Assembly: GCA_947442105.1 (NCBI GenBank)
Contig: CANEVH010000002.1
Location: 34,979 to 98,978, forward strand
Source of the DNA: Comamonadaceae bacterium
GTDB lineage: Bacteria > Pseudomonadota > Gammaproteobacteria > Burkholderiales > Burkholderiaceae_C
Direction of reading: 5' to 3'
DNA: 64,000 nt
Each line of letters begins with the position of its first letter. Position 1 is the first letter of the stretch. The notes beneath the pieces are model-generated. The model saw only the letters and a program-made list of their open reading frames with translations, ran no database searches and had not been told where the DNA came from. Both the position numbers and the translations under genes were made by a program. Shown here one piece after another: positions 1 through 10,618 of the stretch.

Positions 1-2352
1 AAACTGCCCTTTATCGGCGAATCCATCCGCCGCAAAGAAGACTACCGCTTCTTGACCGGTGCGGGCCAATACACCGACGACATCAACCTGCAAGCCCAAA
101 CCCACGCGGTGTTTGTGCGCAGCCCGCATGCCCACGCCATCATCAAAAGCATAGACATCAGCGCCGCCATGGCCATGCCTGGCGTGGTCCACGTGTTTGT
201 GGGCACTGACCTGGAAGGCAAGATGGGCGGACTGCCCTGCGGCTGGCTGATTACCGGCACCGACGGCAAGCCCATGAACGAGCCACCGCACCCGGTGCTG
301 GCTCTGGGCAAAGCCCGCCACGTGGGCGACCAAGTGGCCATGGTGATTGCCGAGACCGTAGAGCAGGCCAAAAACGCCGCCGAAGCCGTGGTGGTGGACT
401 ACGAACCCCTGCCCGCCGTGGTCGATGTGCGCGACGCCGCCACCGGCGCCCAACTGCACGACGCCGCCCCCAACAACCATTGCTACAAGTGGGCGCTGGG
501 CGACAAGGGCCAAGTGGACGCTGCGTTTGCCAACGCCGCCCACGTCACCCAGCTTGACCTCATCAACAACCGCCTGGTGCCCAACGCCATGGAGCCGCGT
601 GCCGCCATTGGCAGCTACAGCCGCGCCACCGAAGAGTACGTGCTCTACGTGTCCAACCAAAACCCGCACGTCGAGCGCCTGCTGATGACGGCCTTTGTGC
701 TGGGCCTGCCCGAGCACAAAGTGCGCGTGATTGCTCCCGACGTGGGCGGCGGCTTTGGCTCCAAAATTTACCTCTACGCGGAAGACGTGGCGCTGACTTG
801 GGCTTCCAAGCAGATCAACCGCAGTATTAAGTGGACCTGCGAGCGCTCCGAGTCCTTCCTGACCGACGCCCATGGCCGCGACCACGTGAGCCACGCCGAA
901 ATGGCCATGGACAAGGACGGCAAATTCTTGGCCATGCGGGTGCACACCGACGCTAATTTGGGCGCCTACCTGTCCACCTTCTCCACGGCGGTTCCCACCA
1001 TTCTTTACGCCACGCTGCTCGCTGGCCAGTACACCTGCCCGCAAATTTATGTGGAGGTGGATGCCTGGTTTACCAACACCGCGCCGGTAGACGCTTACCG
1101 CGGTGCAGGCCGGCCCGAGGCCACCTACCTGCTGGAGCGCCTGGTCAGCCGCTGCGGCTGGGAGTTGGGCTTGGCGCAAGACGAAATCCGCAAGCGCAAC
1201 TTCATCAACTCCTGGCCCTACCAAACGCCAGTGGCCTTGCAGTACGACGCGGGTGACTATCTGGGTTGCCTGACTTCTGCGCAGGCGCTGGGCGACACCG
1301 CCGGGTTTGAAGCCCGCAAAACCGCCAGCGCCGCCAAAGGCTTGCTGCGCGGCATTGGATATTCCAGCTACATCGAGGCCTGTGGTCTTGCGCCCAGCAA
1401 CATCGCGGGCGCCTTGGGCGCACGGGCTGGTTTGTTTGAATGCGGCGAAGTGCGGGTACACCCCACCGGCAGCGTCACCGTGTTCACCGGCTCGCACAGC
1501 CACGGCCAGGGCCATGAAACCACGTTTGCACAAGTCGTCGCTGCCCGTCTGGGCATTGCAGTAGAGGCGGTGGACATTGTCCACGGCGACACTGGCCGCG
1601 TGCCGTTTGGCATGGGCACTTACGGCTCGCGCTCCATCTCGGTCGGAGGTGCTGCCATCATGAAGGCGCTGGACAAAATCGAGACCAAGGCCAAGAAGAT
1701 CGCCGCCCACTTGATGGAGTCCAGCGACGCCGATGTGGAATTTGCCAATGGCGAGTTCACCGTCAAGGGCACTGACAAAAAGGTGACTTTTGGCCAGGTG
1801 GCACTCACCGCCTATGTGCCGCACAACTACCCGCTCGACAAGCTGGAGCCCGGCCTGAACGAGACCGCGTTCTACGACCCGACCAACTTCACCTTCCCTT
1901 CCGGCACCTACATTTGCGAAGTGGAAATTGACCCTGCCACCGGTGTCACCCGTGTGGACAAGTTCACGGCAGTGGACGACTTTGGCACCATCATCAACCC
2001 GATGATTGTGGAAGGCCAGGTGCACGGCGGCTTGGTCCAGGGCATTGGCCAGGCTTTACTGGAAAACTGTGTGTACGACCGAGAAACTGGCCAGTTGCTC
2101 ACCGGCTCGTTCATGGACTACACCATGCCGCGCGCGGATGACTTCCCAGAATTCAAGATTGGCAACATCTGCACCCCGTGCACCCACAACCCGCTGGGCA
2201 CCAAAGGCTGCGGCGAGGCCGGTGCCATTGGCTCGCCCCCGGCCGTGATCAACGCGGTGCTCGACGCCCTGCACGGCGTGGGCGTCAAAGACTTTGACAT
2301 GCCCGCTTCGCCCCACCGCGTGTGGGAAGCCATCCAGGCCGCCAAGGCCTGA
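1..2352 (+). CDS. coxL: CO dehydrogenase/xanthine dehydrogenase family molybdenum-binding large subunit (CoxL, form II), 5' partial
   Basis: The reading frame is open from the first base, so the start lies upstream and probably only a few N-terminal residues are missing. The 783 visible residues form the molybdopterin-binding catalytic subunit of a xanthine-oxidase-family hydroxylase. The loop [10 protein letters not shown] (about residues 364-373) is the form II signature; true CO-oxidising form I enzymes carry AYxCSFR. GCGEAG near residue 738 holds the catalytic Glu, and DVGGGFGSK (about 247) is a cofactor-contact loop. It heads coxL-M-D-E-G; the 2Fe-2S subunit CoxS is not visible and presumably lies upstream. 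The true substrate is uncertain: form II enzymes often act on aldehydes, purines or other heterocycles rather than CO. Confidence 0.9.
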   Translation, partial: KLPFIGESIRRKEDYRFLTGAGQYTDDINLQAQTHAVFVRSPHAHAIIKSIDISAAMAMPGVVHVFVGTDLEGKMGGLPCGWLITGTDGKPMNEPPHPVLALGKARHVGDQVAMVIAETVEQAKNAAEAVVVDYEPLPAVVDVRDAATGAQLHDAAPNNHCYKWALGDKGQVDAAFANAAHVTQLDLINNRLVPNAMEPRAAIGSYSRATEEYVLYVSNQNPHVERLLMTAFVLGLPEHKVRVIAPDVGGGFGSKIYLYAEDVALTWASKQINRSIKWTCERSESFLTDAHGRDHVSHAEMAMDKDGKFLAMRVHTDANLGAYLSTFSTAVPTILYATLLAGQYTCPQIYVEVDAWFTNTAPVDAYRGAGRPEATYLLERLVSRCGWELGLAQDEIRKRNFINSWPYQTPVALQYDAGDYLGCLTSAQALGDTAGFEARKTASAAKGLLRGIGYSSYIEACGLAPSNIAGALGARAGLFECGEVRVHPTGSVTVFTGSHSHGQGHETTFAQVVAARLGIAVEAVDIVHGDTGRVPFGMGTYGSRSISVGGAAIMKALDKIETKAKKIAAHLMESSDADVEFANGEFTVKGTDKKVTFGQVALTAYVPHNYPLDKLEPGLNETAFYDPTNFTFPSGTYICEVEIDPATGVTRVDKFTAVDDFGTIINPMIVEGQVHGGLVQGIGQALLENCVYDRETGQLLTGSFMDYTMPRADDFPEFKIGNICTPCTHNPLGTKGCGEAGAIGSPPAVINAVLDALHGVGVKDFDMPASPHRVWEAIQAAKA

Positions 2353-2371
2353 GCCCCAGGAGACACACACC

Positions 2372-3163
2372 ATGTACGCATTCACCCTAGACCGCCCCGC
2401 CACCATTGCGGATGCCGCCCAACTCGCAGGCGCTGGCGCCAAGCCCCTGGCCGGCGGGCAAACCCTGCTGGCTTCCATGAAGCTGCGCCTGTCGCAACCC
2501 GGCCAGTTGGCCGACTTGGCCGGCATTCCTGAACTCGTGGGCATTTGCCGCGAGGGCGACGCCATCGTCATTGGCGCCATGACGCGCCACATGGACGTGG
2601 CGGCCAGCGCCGAAGTGCAGTCCACCATCCCCGGCCTGGCCGACTTGGCTGCGCACATTGGCGACCGCCAAGTGCGCGCTATGGGCACGCTGGGCGGCTC
2701 GGTGGCCAATAACGACCCGTCCGCCTGCTACCCTAGCGCGGTGTTGGCCCTGGGAGCCACCGTGCGCACCAACCACCGCCAGATTGCCGCAGACGACTTC
2801 TTCACCGGCATGTTTGGCACCGCCTTGCAAGACGGCGAGCTGATCACCGCGATTAGCTTTCCCATCCCCAAGCGCTCGGTGTACATGAAGTTTGTGCAAC
2901 CGGCCTCGCGCTTTGCGCTGGTGGGCGTGTATGTAGCGCAAACCGATGCGGGCGTGCGCGTGGCCATTACCGGTGCGGGTCAATGCGTGCATCGCCACGC
3001 CGGCCTGGAGGCCGCGCTCAACCAGAGCTTTACCGTGGCGTCGGCGGCCTCGGTGGCGATTGACGCCTCAGAGCTGAACCACGACATTCATGCGTCCAGC
3101 GCCTACCGCGCCAACCTGATCAGCGTGCAAACGCAGCGGGCGGTTGCTAAGCTCTTGGGCTAG
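2372..3163 (+). CDS. coxM: FAD-binding medium subunit of the Cox-type molybdenum hydroxylase
   Basis: A 263-aa FAD-binding PCMH-type subunit that passes electrons from the iron-sulfur subunit to the quinone/acceptor side. AGGQT (residues 27-31) and TLGGSVANNDP (about residue 110) are the two FAD-pyrophosphate contacts of the CoxM/CutM family; the C-terminal third is the CO_deh_flav_C domain. The start at ATG 2372 is chosen because AGGAGA (2358-2363) sits 8 nt upstream and the N-terminus aligns with the family; the frame stays open further upstream inside coxL. The gene follows coxL by 19 nt, so both are one transcript. A hairpin follows the stop. Confidence 0.9.
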   Translation: MYAFTLDRPATIADAAQLAGAGAKPLAGGQTLLASMKLRLSQPGQLADLAGIPELVGICREGDAIVIGAMTRHMDVAASAEVQSTIPGLADLAAHIGDRQVRAMGTLGGSVANNDPSACYPSAVLALGATVRTNHRQIAADDFFTGMFGTALQDGELITAISFPIPKRSVYMKFVQPASRFALVGVYVAQTDAGVRVAITGAGQCVHRHAGLEAALNQSFTVASAASVAIDASELNHDIHASSAYRANLISVQTQRAVAKLLG

Positions 3164-3198
3164 GCCCGGTGCGCAGCGCGGCGCCTGCCGCGCGAGCT

Positions 3199-3233
3199 AA
3201 AGGCTCCGTGCCGGTGGGCGCGGGGCCTTTTTT
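3199..3233 (+). terminator. Rho-independent terminator after coxM
   Basis: AAAGGCTCCG (3199-3208) pairs with CGGGGCCTTT (3221-3230) over ten positions, with one G-T wobble, followed by a T run to 3233. It lies between coxM and coxD, so coxD-E-G may be only partly read through from coxL-M or may use its own promoter. Confidence 0.7.
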
Positions 3234-3244
3234 GTGGGAAGAAT

Positions 3245-4168
<924 letters not shown>

Positions 4169-4181
4169 GGCCGCAGCCGCC

Positions 4182-5366
4182 ATGCAACTGGGCGACTCCC
4201 GCAGCGGCAAACTCGCCGACAACCTGGCCGCCTTTGGCCGCAGCCTGCGCCGCGCCGGGGTGCGGGTGGACAGTGCGCGCATCGCCCTGTCCGCCCAAGC
4301 CGCCTTGGCCGTGGGCCTGGCCGACCAAGACGACCTGAGTGCTGCGCTGGAGGCGGTGCTGGTCAGCCGTGAGCAAGACCGGTTTGTGTTTCGCGAGTTG
4401 TTCGAGGCCTTTTTTCGCAACCCCAATATGGCGCACAAGCTGCTGTCGCAACTGCTGCCCAGCGCTGAGGGCAAGGCCGAACCCAGCAAGCGCCGGCCCC
4501 GCGTGCGCGAAGCGCTGTCGCCCCAGCAGGCCTTTGGCAAACAAGCCGCGCCCAAGCAAGAAGACCAAAAAGTCGACTTTGACGCGGCCATGACCGCCAG
4601 CGACGCCCAACGCCTGAAACACGCCGACTTCAACGCACTATCAGCCACCGAATACCGCCTGGTCGAGCGCTTGGCGCGCGACATTCGCATGCCGTTGCCC
4701 ACTTTTGCCTCGCGCCGCAGCCAACAGGGCACGCGTGGCGCGGCCTTGCACTGGGCGGGGGTGCTGCGTGAAGGCGTGCGCACCGGTGGCGAGCCCATGG
4801 TGCTGCCCCGCTTGCAGCGCAAACGCCAGCCGCTGCCGCTCTTGGTGCTGGTGGACGTGTCGGGGTCGATGGAGCGCTACGCCCGGCTGCTGCTGGCGTT
4901 TTTGCATGCCGCCACCCGGCGCCACCCCCGGCGCGAGGTGTTTGCCTTTGGCACCCAGCTCACCGACCTGAGCCCCGCCTTTCGGCTGGCCGACACCGAC
5001 GCCATGCTGGCCCACGCCAGCGCCGCGATTGAAGACTTTGCCGGGGGCACGCAGCTGGGCGTGTCGCTGGCGCAGTTGCGCGCGCAGCACGCGCGCAAGC
5101 TGGTGGGGCGGCGCACTATGGTGCTGGTGATCACCGACGGCCTGGACACGGGCGCGCCCGCCGCGCTGGCGCAAGAGCTGCTGTGGCTCAAGCGCCACAG
5201 CCGGCGCCTGCTCTGGCTCAACCCGCTGCTGCGCTTTGAAGGCTACGCGCCCCTGGCCCAAGGTGCAGCGGAACTGCACCGCGCCGCCGACGCCATGCTG
5301 GCGGTGCACAACCTCAGCAGCCTGGAGCAACTCGCCGCCAGCTTGGCTGGAGTGATGCGGCGCTAG
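4182..5366 (+). CDS. coxE: VWA domain-containing CoxE-like protein
   Basis: A 394-aa protein with a C-terminal von Willebrand A domain. The MIDAS motif DVSGSM lies at about residues 225-230, the conserved Thr in AGGTQLG near 287, and the Asp of VITDGLDTG near 313; all five metal-site positions look intact. The N-terminal half is the charged CoxE (COG3552) region. Such proteins work with MoxR ATPases (coxD, 13 nt upstream) in late assembly of CO dehydrogenase-type enzymes. It starts at ATG 4182. Confidence 0.87.
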   Translation: MQLGDSRSGKLADNLAAFGRSLRRAGVRVDSARIALSAQAALAVGLADQDDLSAALEAVLVSREQDRFVFRELFEAFFRNPNMAHKLLSQLLPSAEGKAEPSKRRPRVREALSPQQAFGKQAAPKQEDQKVDFDAAMTASDAQRLKHADFNALSATEYRLVERLARDIRMPLPTFASRRSQQGTRGAALHWAGVLREGVRTGGEPMVLPRLQRKRQPLPLLVLVDVSGSMERYARLLLAFLHAATRRHPRREVFAFGTQLTDLSPAFRLADTDAMLAHASAAIEDFAGGTQLGVSLAQLRAQHARKLVGRRTMVLVITDGLDTGAPAALAQELLWLKRHSRRLLWLNPLLRFEGYAPLAQGAAELHRAADAMLAVHNLSSLEQLAASLAGVMRR

Positions 5367-5434
5367 ACCCACCCAGCGCGCCCCGGCCCCTGCGGCACAA
5401 TGATTTTTTACCTGAACCTTTACGGAGCACGACC

Positions 5435-6007
5435 ATGGAAATGCAAGGCAAGCGACTACTCGCCATCACCCAACAGCAAGCCTGGGACGCCCTCAACGAC
5501 CCCGAGGTCCTCAAAACCTGCATCGCGGGTTGCGACAAGGTGGAGCGCAGCGGCGAGAACCAGTTCGTGGTCGGTGTGGCCATCAAAATTGGCCCGGTGT
5601 CGGCCAAGTTCAGCGGCAAGATTGTGCTGGCCGACATGGCGCCGCCGCACAGCTACACCCTCAGTTTTGAGGGCCAAGGCGGCCCGGCTGGCTTTGGCAA
5701 GGGCAGCGCTAAGGTGCAACTCACGCCCGCCACCGGCGGCACCGAGCTGAGCTACAGCGTGCAGGCCTCGGTGGGCGGCAAGATTGCGCAGTTGGGCCAG
5801 CGCCTGATCGACGGCGTGGCCAAGTCCATGGCCGAAGACTTTTTCAAGCGCTTTGACCAAGAAATGCAAAGGCAATACCCACCGGCTGAGGTGCCCGCCA
5901 CACCAGTGGTGCAAGCCAGCGCGTCGGAGGGCGGCTTCAAGCTACCGGCCTGGGGCTGGGTGGCCGGCGCCGTGGTGCTGGCCTTGGCCGTCTGGTTCCT
6001 GCGCTAG
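5435..6007 (+). CDS. coxG: CoxG-type SRPBCC protein with C-terminal membrane anchor
   Basis: A 190-aa protein. Residues 1 to about 145 are a carbon monoxide dehydrogenase subunit G (SRPBCC/START) fold, recognised by MEMQGKRLL, GPVSAKFSGKI and the YSVQASVGGKIAQLG helix. A short linker leads to a single C-terminal transmembrane helix (about residues 172-189). CoxG recruits CO dehydrogenase to the inner membrane, and recent work describes it as a quinone carrier; that role is transferred from family knowledge. GGAG (5424-5427) precedes the ATG. Last gene of the cox cluster. Confidence 0.87.
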   Translation: MEMQGKRLLAITQQQAWDALNDPEVLKTCIAGCDKVERSGENQFVVGVAIKIGPVSAKFSGKIVLADMAPPHSYTLSFEGQGGPAGFGKGSAKVQLTPATGGTELSYSVQASVGGKIAQLGQRLIDGVAKSMAEDFFKRFDQEMQRQYPPAEVPATPVVQASASEGGFKLPAWGWVAGAVVLALAVWFLR

Positions 6008-6091
6008 CGCGCCACCCGTATCCAGCGCCACTCTGGCCCGCGCGCCTGGGGCGGCCCCAGCCGCGTTCAAAAACATTTCTGCGCCAAACCC

Positions 6092-8089
6092 ATGAAACAA
6101 CACACTCCACCACGGGGCCTGTGGGCCCAGCGCAGCGCGCGGGCTGCCACTGGCCTTGCGCTTTTGACCATGCTACTGGCCTGCGGCAAGCCAGCCGATC
6201 TCGCGGTAGCCGAGGGTGACGCCCGCCCCAGCACCCTGGCTCTCAACGCCCAGGTTGCACAAAGCCTTCCGCTCAGCCAGCGCCAAGATTTTGAGGACGC
6301 CCAACGCGGCTTTATCGCCAAACCCACGGGCAAGCTGCTGGCGGCTGACGGCACTGTGCTTAACGACTTTGACGCCTACGGCTTTTTGGCCGGCGCGGCA
6401 CCCGCCACTGCCAACCCCAGCCTGTGGCGCCATGCGCAGCTCAACGCAAATATCGGTCTGTACAAGGTGATGGACGGCGTCTACCAATTGCGCGGCTTTG
6501 ACATCGCCAACCTCACGCTGATTGAAGGCAAGACCGGCTGGATCGTGGTGGACACGCTCACCTCGCGCGAGTCCGCCGCCGCAGCCATGGCTTTTGCCGA
6601 AAAGCACCTGGGCAAAAAACCGGTGTCGGCGCTGATCTTCACGCATGCCCACGTCGACCACTTTGGCGGCGCGCTGGGCGTCATCTCGGCGCAAGAAGTG
6701 GCCCAGCGCAAGGTGCCGGTGGTGGCACCCGCGGGCTTTATGGAAGAGGCCACCAGTGAAAACGTGCTCGTGGGCACCGGCATGGGCCGGCGCTCGGTCT
6801 ACCAGTTTGGCCGCGACTTGCCACGCTCAGCGCGGGGCAACCTGGACACCGGCCTGGGCAAAGATGTGGTCTACGGCGCTGTGGGTGTGATCGCGCCCAA
6901 CTGGCTGATTTACCAGGCCAGCCAGCCCATGCAACTCGACGGCGTGGACTTTGTGTTCCACAACGTGCCCGACGCCGAATGCCCGGCGGAGCTGACCTTT
7001 AGCATCCCCAGCAAAAAGCTCTATGACGGCGCCGAGAACCTGTCGCACACCATGCACAACCTGCTGCCCATTCGCGGTGCCAAGGTGCGCGACGCGCTGC
7101 GCTGGGCCAACTACATGGACCAGGCGCTGGAGCAAACCCAAGACACCGAAGTGTTTATCGCCTCCCACCACTGGCCCATTTGGGGCAATGCCCGCGGGCA
7201 GGAGCTGATCACCAAGCACCGGGACGTTTACAAATACACCCACGACCAGACGGTGCGTCTGATCAACGCGGGCTACACCCCGCGCGAGATTGCCGAGATG
7301 GTGAAACTGCCCGCGTCGCTGGCCGACTATTTTGGCGCGCGCGGCTACTACGGCGACCTGCGCCACAACGTGAAGGCGGTTTACCAGTTCTACATGGGCT
7401 TTTACGACGGCAACCCGGCCAACCTCAACCCCCTGCCCCCCACCGAATCGGCCAAGCGCTACCTAGCCCTTGTGGGCGGCGCGGACAAGGCCGTGGCTGC
7501 TGCGCAGGCGGCCTATGACAAAGGCGACTACCGCTGGGCCGCCGAGCTGCTCAACCACGCGGTGCTGGGCGACCCGTCCAGCCCAGCGGCCAAAACGCTG
7601 CTGGCGCAGACCTACGAGCAAATGGGCTACGCCGCAGAGGCTGCCACCTGGCGCAACGCCTACCTCACCGGTGCCCAAGAGCTGCGCCAGGGCCCGCCAG
7701 CCACGGGCGTGTCAAAGGCCGCCGTGATCGACCTGCTGCTGCAAACGCCCACCGAGCGCTTTTTGGAAGCCATGGCCGCCAGCCTGGACGGCCCAGCCGC
7801 TGCAGGCAAAGACCTCAGGATCAACCTGGTGCTTACCGACCAAAAAGAAAGCTATGTACTGTGGCTAGAAAACGCGGTGCTGCACTTCAAGCGCGGCACG
7901 GCCCCAGACGCCAACGCCACGCTCACGCTCACCAAGCCCATTTTTGTGAAGATGATTGCGGGCACTGCGGGCGTGAAAGACACGCTGCTGAGCGACGCGC
8001 TGCAGGTTAAAGGCAGCACCATTGACCTGGTGCGCTTCTTTGGCTTGCTAGACAAGGCCTCTGGAGTGTTTCCGGTGGTCACGCGCTAG
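6092..8089 (+). CDS. Alkyl/aryl-sulfatase, metallo-beta-lactamase fold, predicted lipoprotein
   Basis: 665 aa, matching the SdsA1/YjcS class of linear alkylsulfatases. The binuclear zinc motif THAHVDHFGG is at about residues 182-191; HTMHNLLPIRG and ASHHWPIWG are further family signatures. The C-terminal part contains the alkylsulfatase dimerisation region and an SCP2-like domain that binds the alkyl chain. The N-terminus has a hydrophobic stretch ending LLACG, a plausible lipobox, suggesting export and lipid anchoring. These enzymes hydrolyse sulfate esters such as dodecyl sulfate to the alcohol and sulfate. It stands alone, 84 nt after coxG, and converges on the lipoprotein operon. Confidence 0.88.
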   Translation: MKQHTPPRGLWAQRSARAATGLALLTMLLACGKPADLAVAEGDARPSTLALNAQVAQSLPLSQRQDFEDAQRGFIAKPTGKLLAADGTVLNDFDAYGFLAGAAPATANPSLWRHAQLNANIGLYKVMDGVYQLRGFDIANLTLIEGKTGWIVVDTLTSRESAAAAMAFAEKHLGKKPVSALIFTHAHVDHFGGALGVISAQEVAQRKVPVVAPAGFMEEATSENVLVGTGMGRRSVYQFGRDLPRSARGNLDTGLGKDVVYGAVGVIAPNWLIYQASQPMQLDGVDFVFHNVPDAECPAELTFSIPSKKLYDGAENLSHTMHNLLPIRGAKVRDALRWANYMDQALEQTQDTEVFIASHHWPIWGNARGQELITKHRDVYKYTHDQTVRLINAGYTPREIAEMVKLPASLADYFGARGYYGDLRHNVKAVYQFYMGFYDGNPANLNPLPPTESAKRYLALVGGADKAVAAAQAAYDKGDYRWAAELLNHAVLGDPSSPAAKTLLAQTYEQMGYAAEAATWRNAYLTGAQELRQGPPATGVSKAAVIDLLLQTPTERFLEAMAASLDGPAAAGKDLRINLVLTDQKESYVLWLENAVLHFKRGTAPDANATLTLTKPIFVKMIAGTAGVKDTLLSDALQVKGSTIDLVRFFGLLDKASGVFPVVTR

Positions 8090-8150
8090 CGCGAAAGTGA
8101 GGGGCCGGCGTTGCGCATATCGCTTGGCAGGCCAGCCCCTGGGTCACGCC

Positions 8151-8819
8151 CTAGTCCTTGCCGTAGTTCGGCGAGCGGGGGCCGTAGAGCAAGCCGTTGT
8201 TGGGCACGCCGGTTGCCAGCAGGCGCTCGGTGGCCGTGCCTGCATAGCGATGGCTGTCGTCAAAAGTGCTGGCCAACACCTGCTTGACGATGGCTGAAAT
8301 CAAGACACCCGCCAAGCCGCCTTGCTGTTGTTGCTCGCCTTCTTTGCTCGATGCCTGTGCCGCGCCCTGCCACAGGGTGGCTCCGGTTTTCAGGTCCAGC
8401 AGCTTGCCTTCTACCTGTACCAGCGTTTCGCTGTTGATCACGGTATAGCTGGTGCCGAACTTGTTGACGGTGATGTAGAAGGCCGCATCCGCCCCAAAAA
8501 TCTCGCGCAATTTTCCAGCAGACGTTTGGTGCATGTCTGACGGCTGGGTCATGCCGTTTTCTTTGAACGCCTTGGACACCAGACTGACCGGCATCACGTA
8601 GTAGCCGGCTTCCGCCAAGGGTTTGGTCGCCGCAGACAACACGCTGTTGCTGGCGGTGACGTCCGGCGAATTGTTCAGCGGTGGCAAGACCAAAATGGAT
8701 TGCGGGCGGCTGGCTTTGTAGGCCGAGTAGTCAAAAGGCTGGGTTTTGGTCGCACAAGCACCCAACAAAAGAAGTGCGACTGCGGCAGTCGCCAGTTTGA
8801 GAATGGCAATATTTTTCAT
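8151..8819 (-). CDS. GNA1162-family (DUF799) lipoprotein
   Basis: A 222-aa lipoprotein; the signal peptide ends in LLLGAC with the acylated Cys at residue 22. The body matches the DUF799/GNA1162 family (ILVLPPLNNSPDV..., LREIFGADAAFYITVNKFGTSY), a periplasmic fold related to the TolB N-terminal domain, studied structurally in Neisseria; its function is not established. It is last in a three-gene minus-strand operon after the CsgG-like and DUF4810 genes, 7 nt downstream of the latter. Confidence 0.85.
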   Translation of the reverse strand: MKNIAILKLATAAVALLLLGACATKTQPFDYSAYKASRPQSILVLPPLNNSPDVTASNSVLSAATKPLAEAGYYVMPVSLVSKAFKENGMTQPSDMHQTSAGKLREIFGADAAFYITVNKFGTSYTVINSETLVQVEGKLLDLKTGATLWQGAAQASSKEGEQQQQGGLAGVLISAIVKQVLASTFDDSHRYAGTATERLLATGVPNNGLLYGPRSPNYGKD

Positions 8820-8826
8820 ACAAAAC

Positions 8827-9183
8827 TCACTTTTTAAAGTTGCGCAAAAGAAAGTCCATGAAGGTCTGAGATTCAGGGAACTTGCTTTTTTCTAAGCTCA
8901 CTTGCTGGGCAAACTTGTCCAAGTCCCCCTGCTCGCCATACAAAAGCCCCAGGTGCGCGTGGTATCCCGGTGGCACCGCAAGACCGGAGGTTTGAATCTT
9001 TTGCAAGTCTTCCTCCATTTTCTGCTTCTGCGCGTCAGGGCTCAAACTATTGGCCCGAAAATAGGCATCCAGGTTGGCCTGGTATCCCTGCCAGCTATAC
9101 AGCGGTGGTGGTTTGTTGGCACATGCCGTCAGGGCTAAAAATAATCCCAGGGCAGCGGCAAAACGGAAGAATTTATTTAACAT
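8827..9183 (-). CDS. DUF4810 lipoprotein
   Basis: A 118-aa small lipoprotein (signal peptide MLNKFFRFAAALGLFLALTA then Cys21). YSWQGYQ and a charged helical middle (DAQKQKMEEDLQKIQTSG) match DUF4810. The start at 9183 is preferred to an upstream in-frame start because AAGGA is correctly spaced before it. It lies between the CsgG-like and DUF799 lipoproteins, an arrangement conserved in many proteobacteria; function unknown. Confidence 0.82.
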   Translation of the reverse strand: MLNKFFRFAAALGLFLALTACANKPPPLYSWQGYQANLDAYFRANSLSPDAQKQKMEEDLQKIQTSGLAVPPGYHAHLGLLYGEQGDLDKFAQQVSLEKSKFPESQTFMDFLLRNFKK

Positions 9184-9216
9184 GAATATTCCTTTTTTTA
9201 AAATTGGGGGCACCGG

Positions 9217-9891
9217 TCAGAGACCCGGCTTCCATGCGCCACTGTCAACGCCGTTGACCAAGTTATTTACCGCCTCGCGAATCGCCAAATCAAGCACCTT
9301 GCCATTCAACGTGGAGTCGTAACTCGCCGTTCCCCCAAAACCGATAACCTCACGCTCTGACAAACTGTATTCCCCCGCGCCCTGCGCAGAGAAAACCACC
9401 TCCGATGTCAGCGTGTTCACGATATTGAGGTTGACCTTGGCGTACGCAATTTGCGTTTTGCCACGGCCCAAAATGCCAAACAATTGTCTGTCGCCCACGT
9501 CCTTGCGGCCAAACTCCGTAACGTCGCCGGTCACGACAAAATCCGCACCCTTGAGGTTTTGCGCCTTTTTCGACAGGCCGGCCTCTTCTTTAATCTCGGT
9601 AATATTGCCTCGGTCCAGCACCGTAAAGCGGCGGCTTTGCTGCAAATGGGTTACCAATATGGTTTGAGCCTGTCCGCCTAGGCGATCCACGCCATCAGAA
9701 AATATGCCGCGCAAAAAGGACGAGCGGTTGTCAAACTTGCCCACCGAAATGGGCGTGCGCGGTCCGCTGTAAGACTGACCGGCAGACTCGACTTTTTGCA
9801 CTGCCAAGGTGCGCGATTCTTCTTGGTGGGCGCAAGCGCCCAACAAAACAACTGGTATTGCCAGGTAAGACAAATAAAACGATTTTTTCAT
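9217..9891 (-). CDS. CsgG/HfaB-family lipoprotein
   Basis: A 224-aa predicted outer-membrane lipoprotein (lipobox LLGAC, Cys20). ISVGKFDNRSSF, LVTHLQQSRRFTVLDRG and the terminal helix AIREAVNNLVNGVDSG are CsgG-family features. CsgG itself forms the curli export channel, but this protein has no curli genes nearby and sits with DUF4810 and DUF799 lipoproteins, so it more likely belongs to that uncharacterised envelope trio. First gene of the operon; no strong Shine-Dalgarno is visible before ATG 9891. Confidence 0.85.
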   Translation of the reverse strand: MKKSFYLSYLAIPVVLLGACAHQEESRTLAVQKVESAGQSYSGPRTPISVGKFDNRSSFLRGIFSDGVDRLGGQAQTILVTHLQQSRRFTVLDRGNITEIKEEAGLSKKAQNLKGADFVVTGDVTEFGRKDVGDRQLFGILGRGKTQIAYAKVNLNIVNTLTSEVVFSAQGAGEYSLSEREVIGFGGTASYDSTLNGKVLDLAIREAVNNLVNGVDSGAWKPGL

Positions 9892-10618
9892 AGTAAATCA
9901 ATTAATAAATAGGATTTCAAGGTCCTTGTGCTGCCTCACGCCCTGCTGCGCCAGTGAGATTACAAGTGCATGATTTATACCGCTATTACTGATGGTTTTT
10001 GAATCGAGGTGGCAAACTGTAATAATTTTCTCGAAAGTAAGAAGATGCAGCGCACTCGCCGCTGTGCACGGTGGGCGGCAAATCGGTTGAAATCGGCGGG
10101 CAGTGGCGAAACGCAGCCAAGCGCGACCCGAACACCGCCAGCACCGGGCGTGATGCCCAAGCGGGCAAAGTGCGCCGACACCCGAGCACGGTCCGCATGT
10201 CTCCGCTTGCCATTGACGACCTAAAACCATTGCCAATGTCTGCTTCCCACTGAATTACCACGATACCCGTCAGTGCCTGTGCGCGCGATAGTCAAAGTGG
10301 TGTCGGCGTGAGATTGCAATATGCGTTTGGAACGAAAATTGGTAGGCGACTGACTGAGAACGGCGGCAGCGCTGCCTATTTCAGCCGCATTGCGGCATTA
10401 CTAGGCGTTTTAGGTCAGCTCCCAGTTGAAGTAATGGGCACTGGAATTGCAATTACTTCGGTGGCGACTTTGTCTTTTTGTTTTTCTTTTTTTGGCCTAA
10501 TGCAAAATCACGTAAGTTCTTGATGTCAAATGAGTTTTAAAATTTTCGCTAACGTGTGACCTTACAGCGTGCCGGAGATATCTGGTGGTTTGCGGGCTAC
10601 ATAAAAGAGGCTTCACAC
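9892..10618. other. 727-bp interval without a supportable gene, AT-richer than its surroundings
   Basis: Short frames exist but none has a recognisable family, a good ribosome site and family-like length together. A 71-codon GTG-started frame at 10308-10523 is hydrophobic in its second half and could encode a small membrane peptide, but no Shine-Dalgarno precedes it. The stretch 10400-10560 is visibly richer in A and T than neighbouring genes, as expected for the edge of a transferred segment that begins with the R-M operon. Confidence 0.4.

Noticed and set aside
8100..8143. Imperfect inverted repeat AGGGGCCGGC / GCCAGCCCCT between the alkylsulfatase and DUF799 genes
   Set aside because: Stem has a mismatch, the loop is over 20 nt and no T run follows, so a terminator call is not justified.
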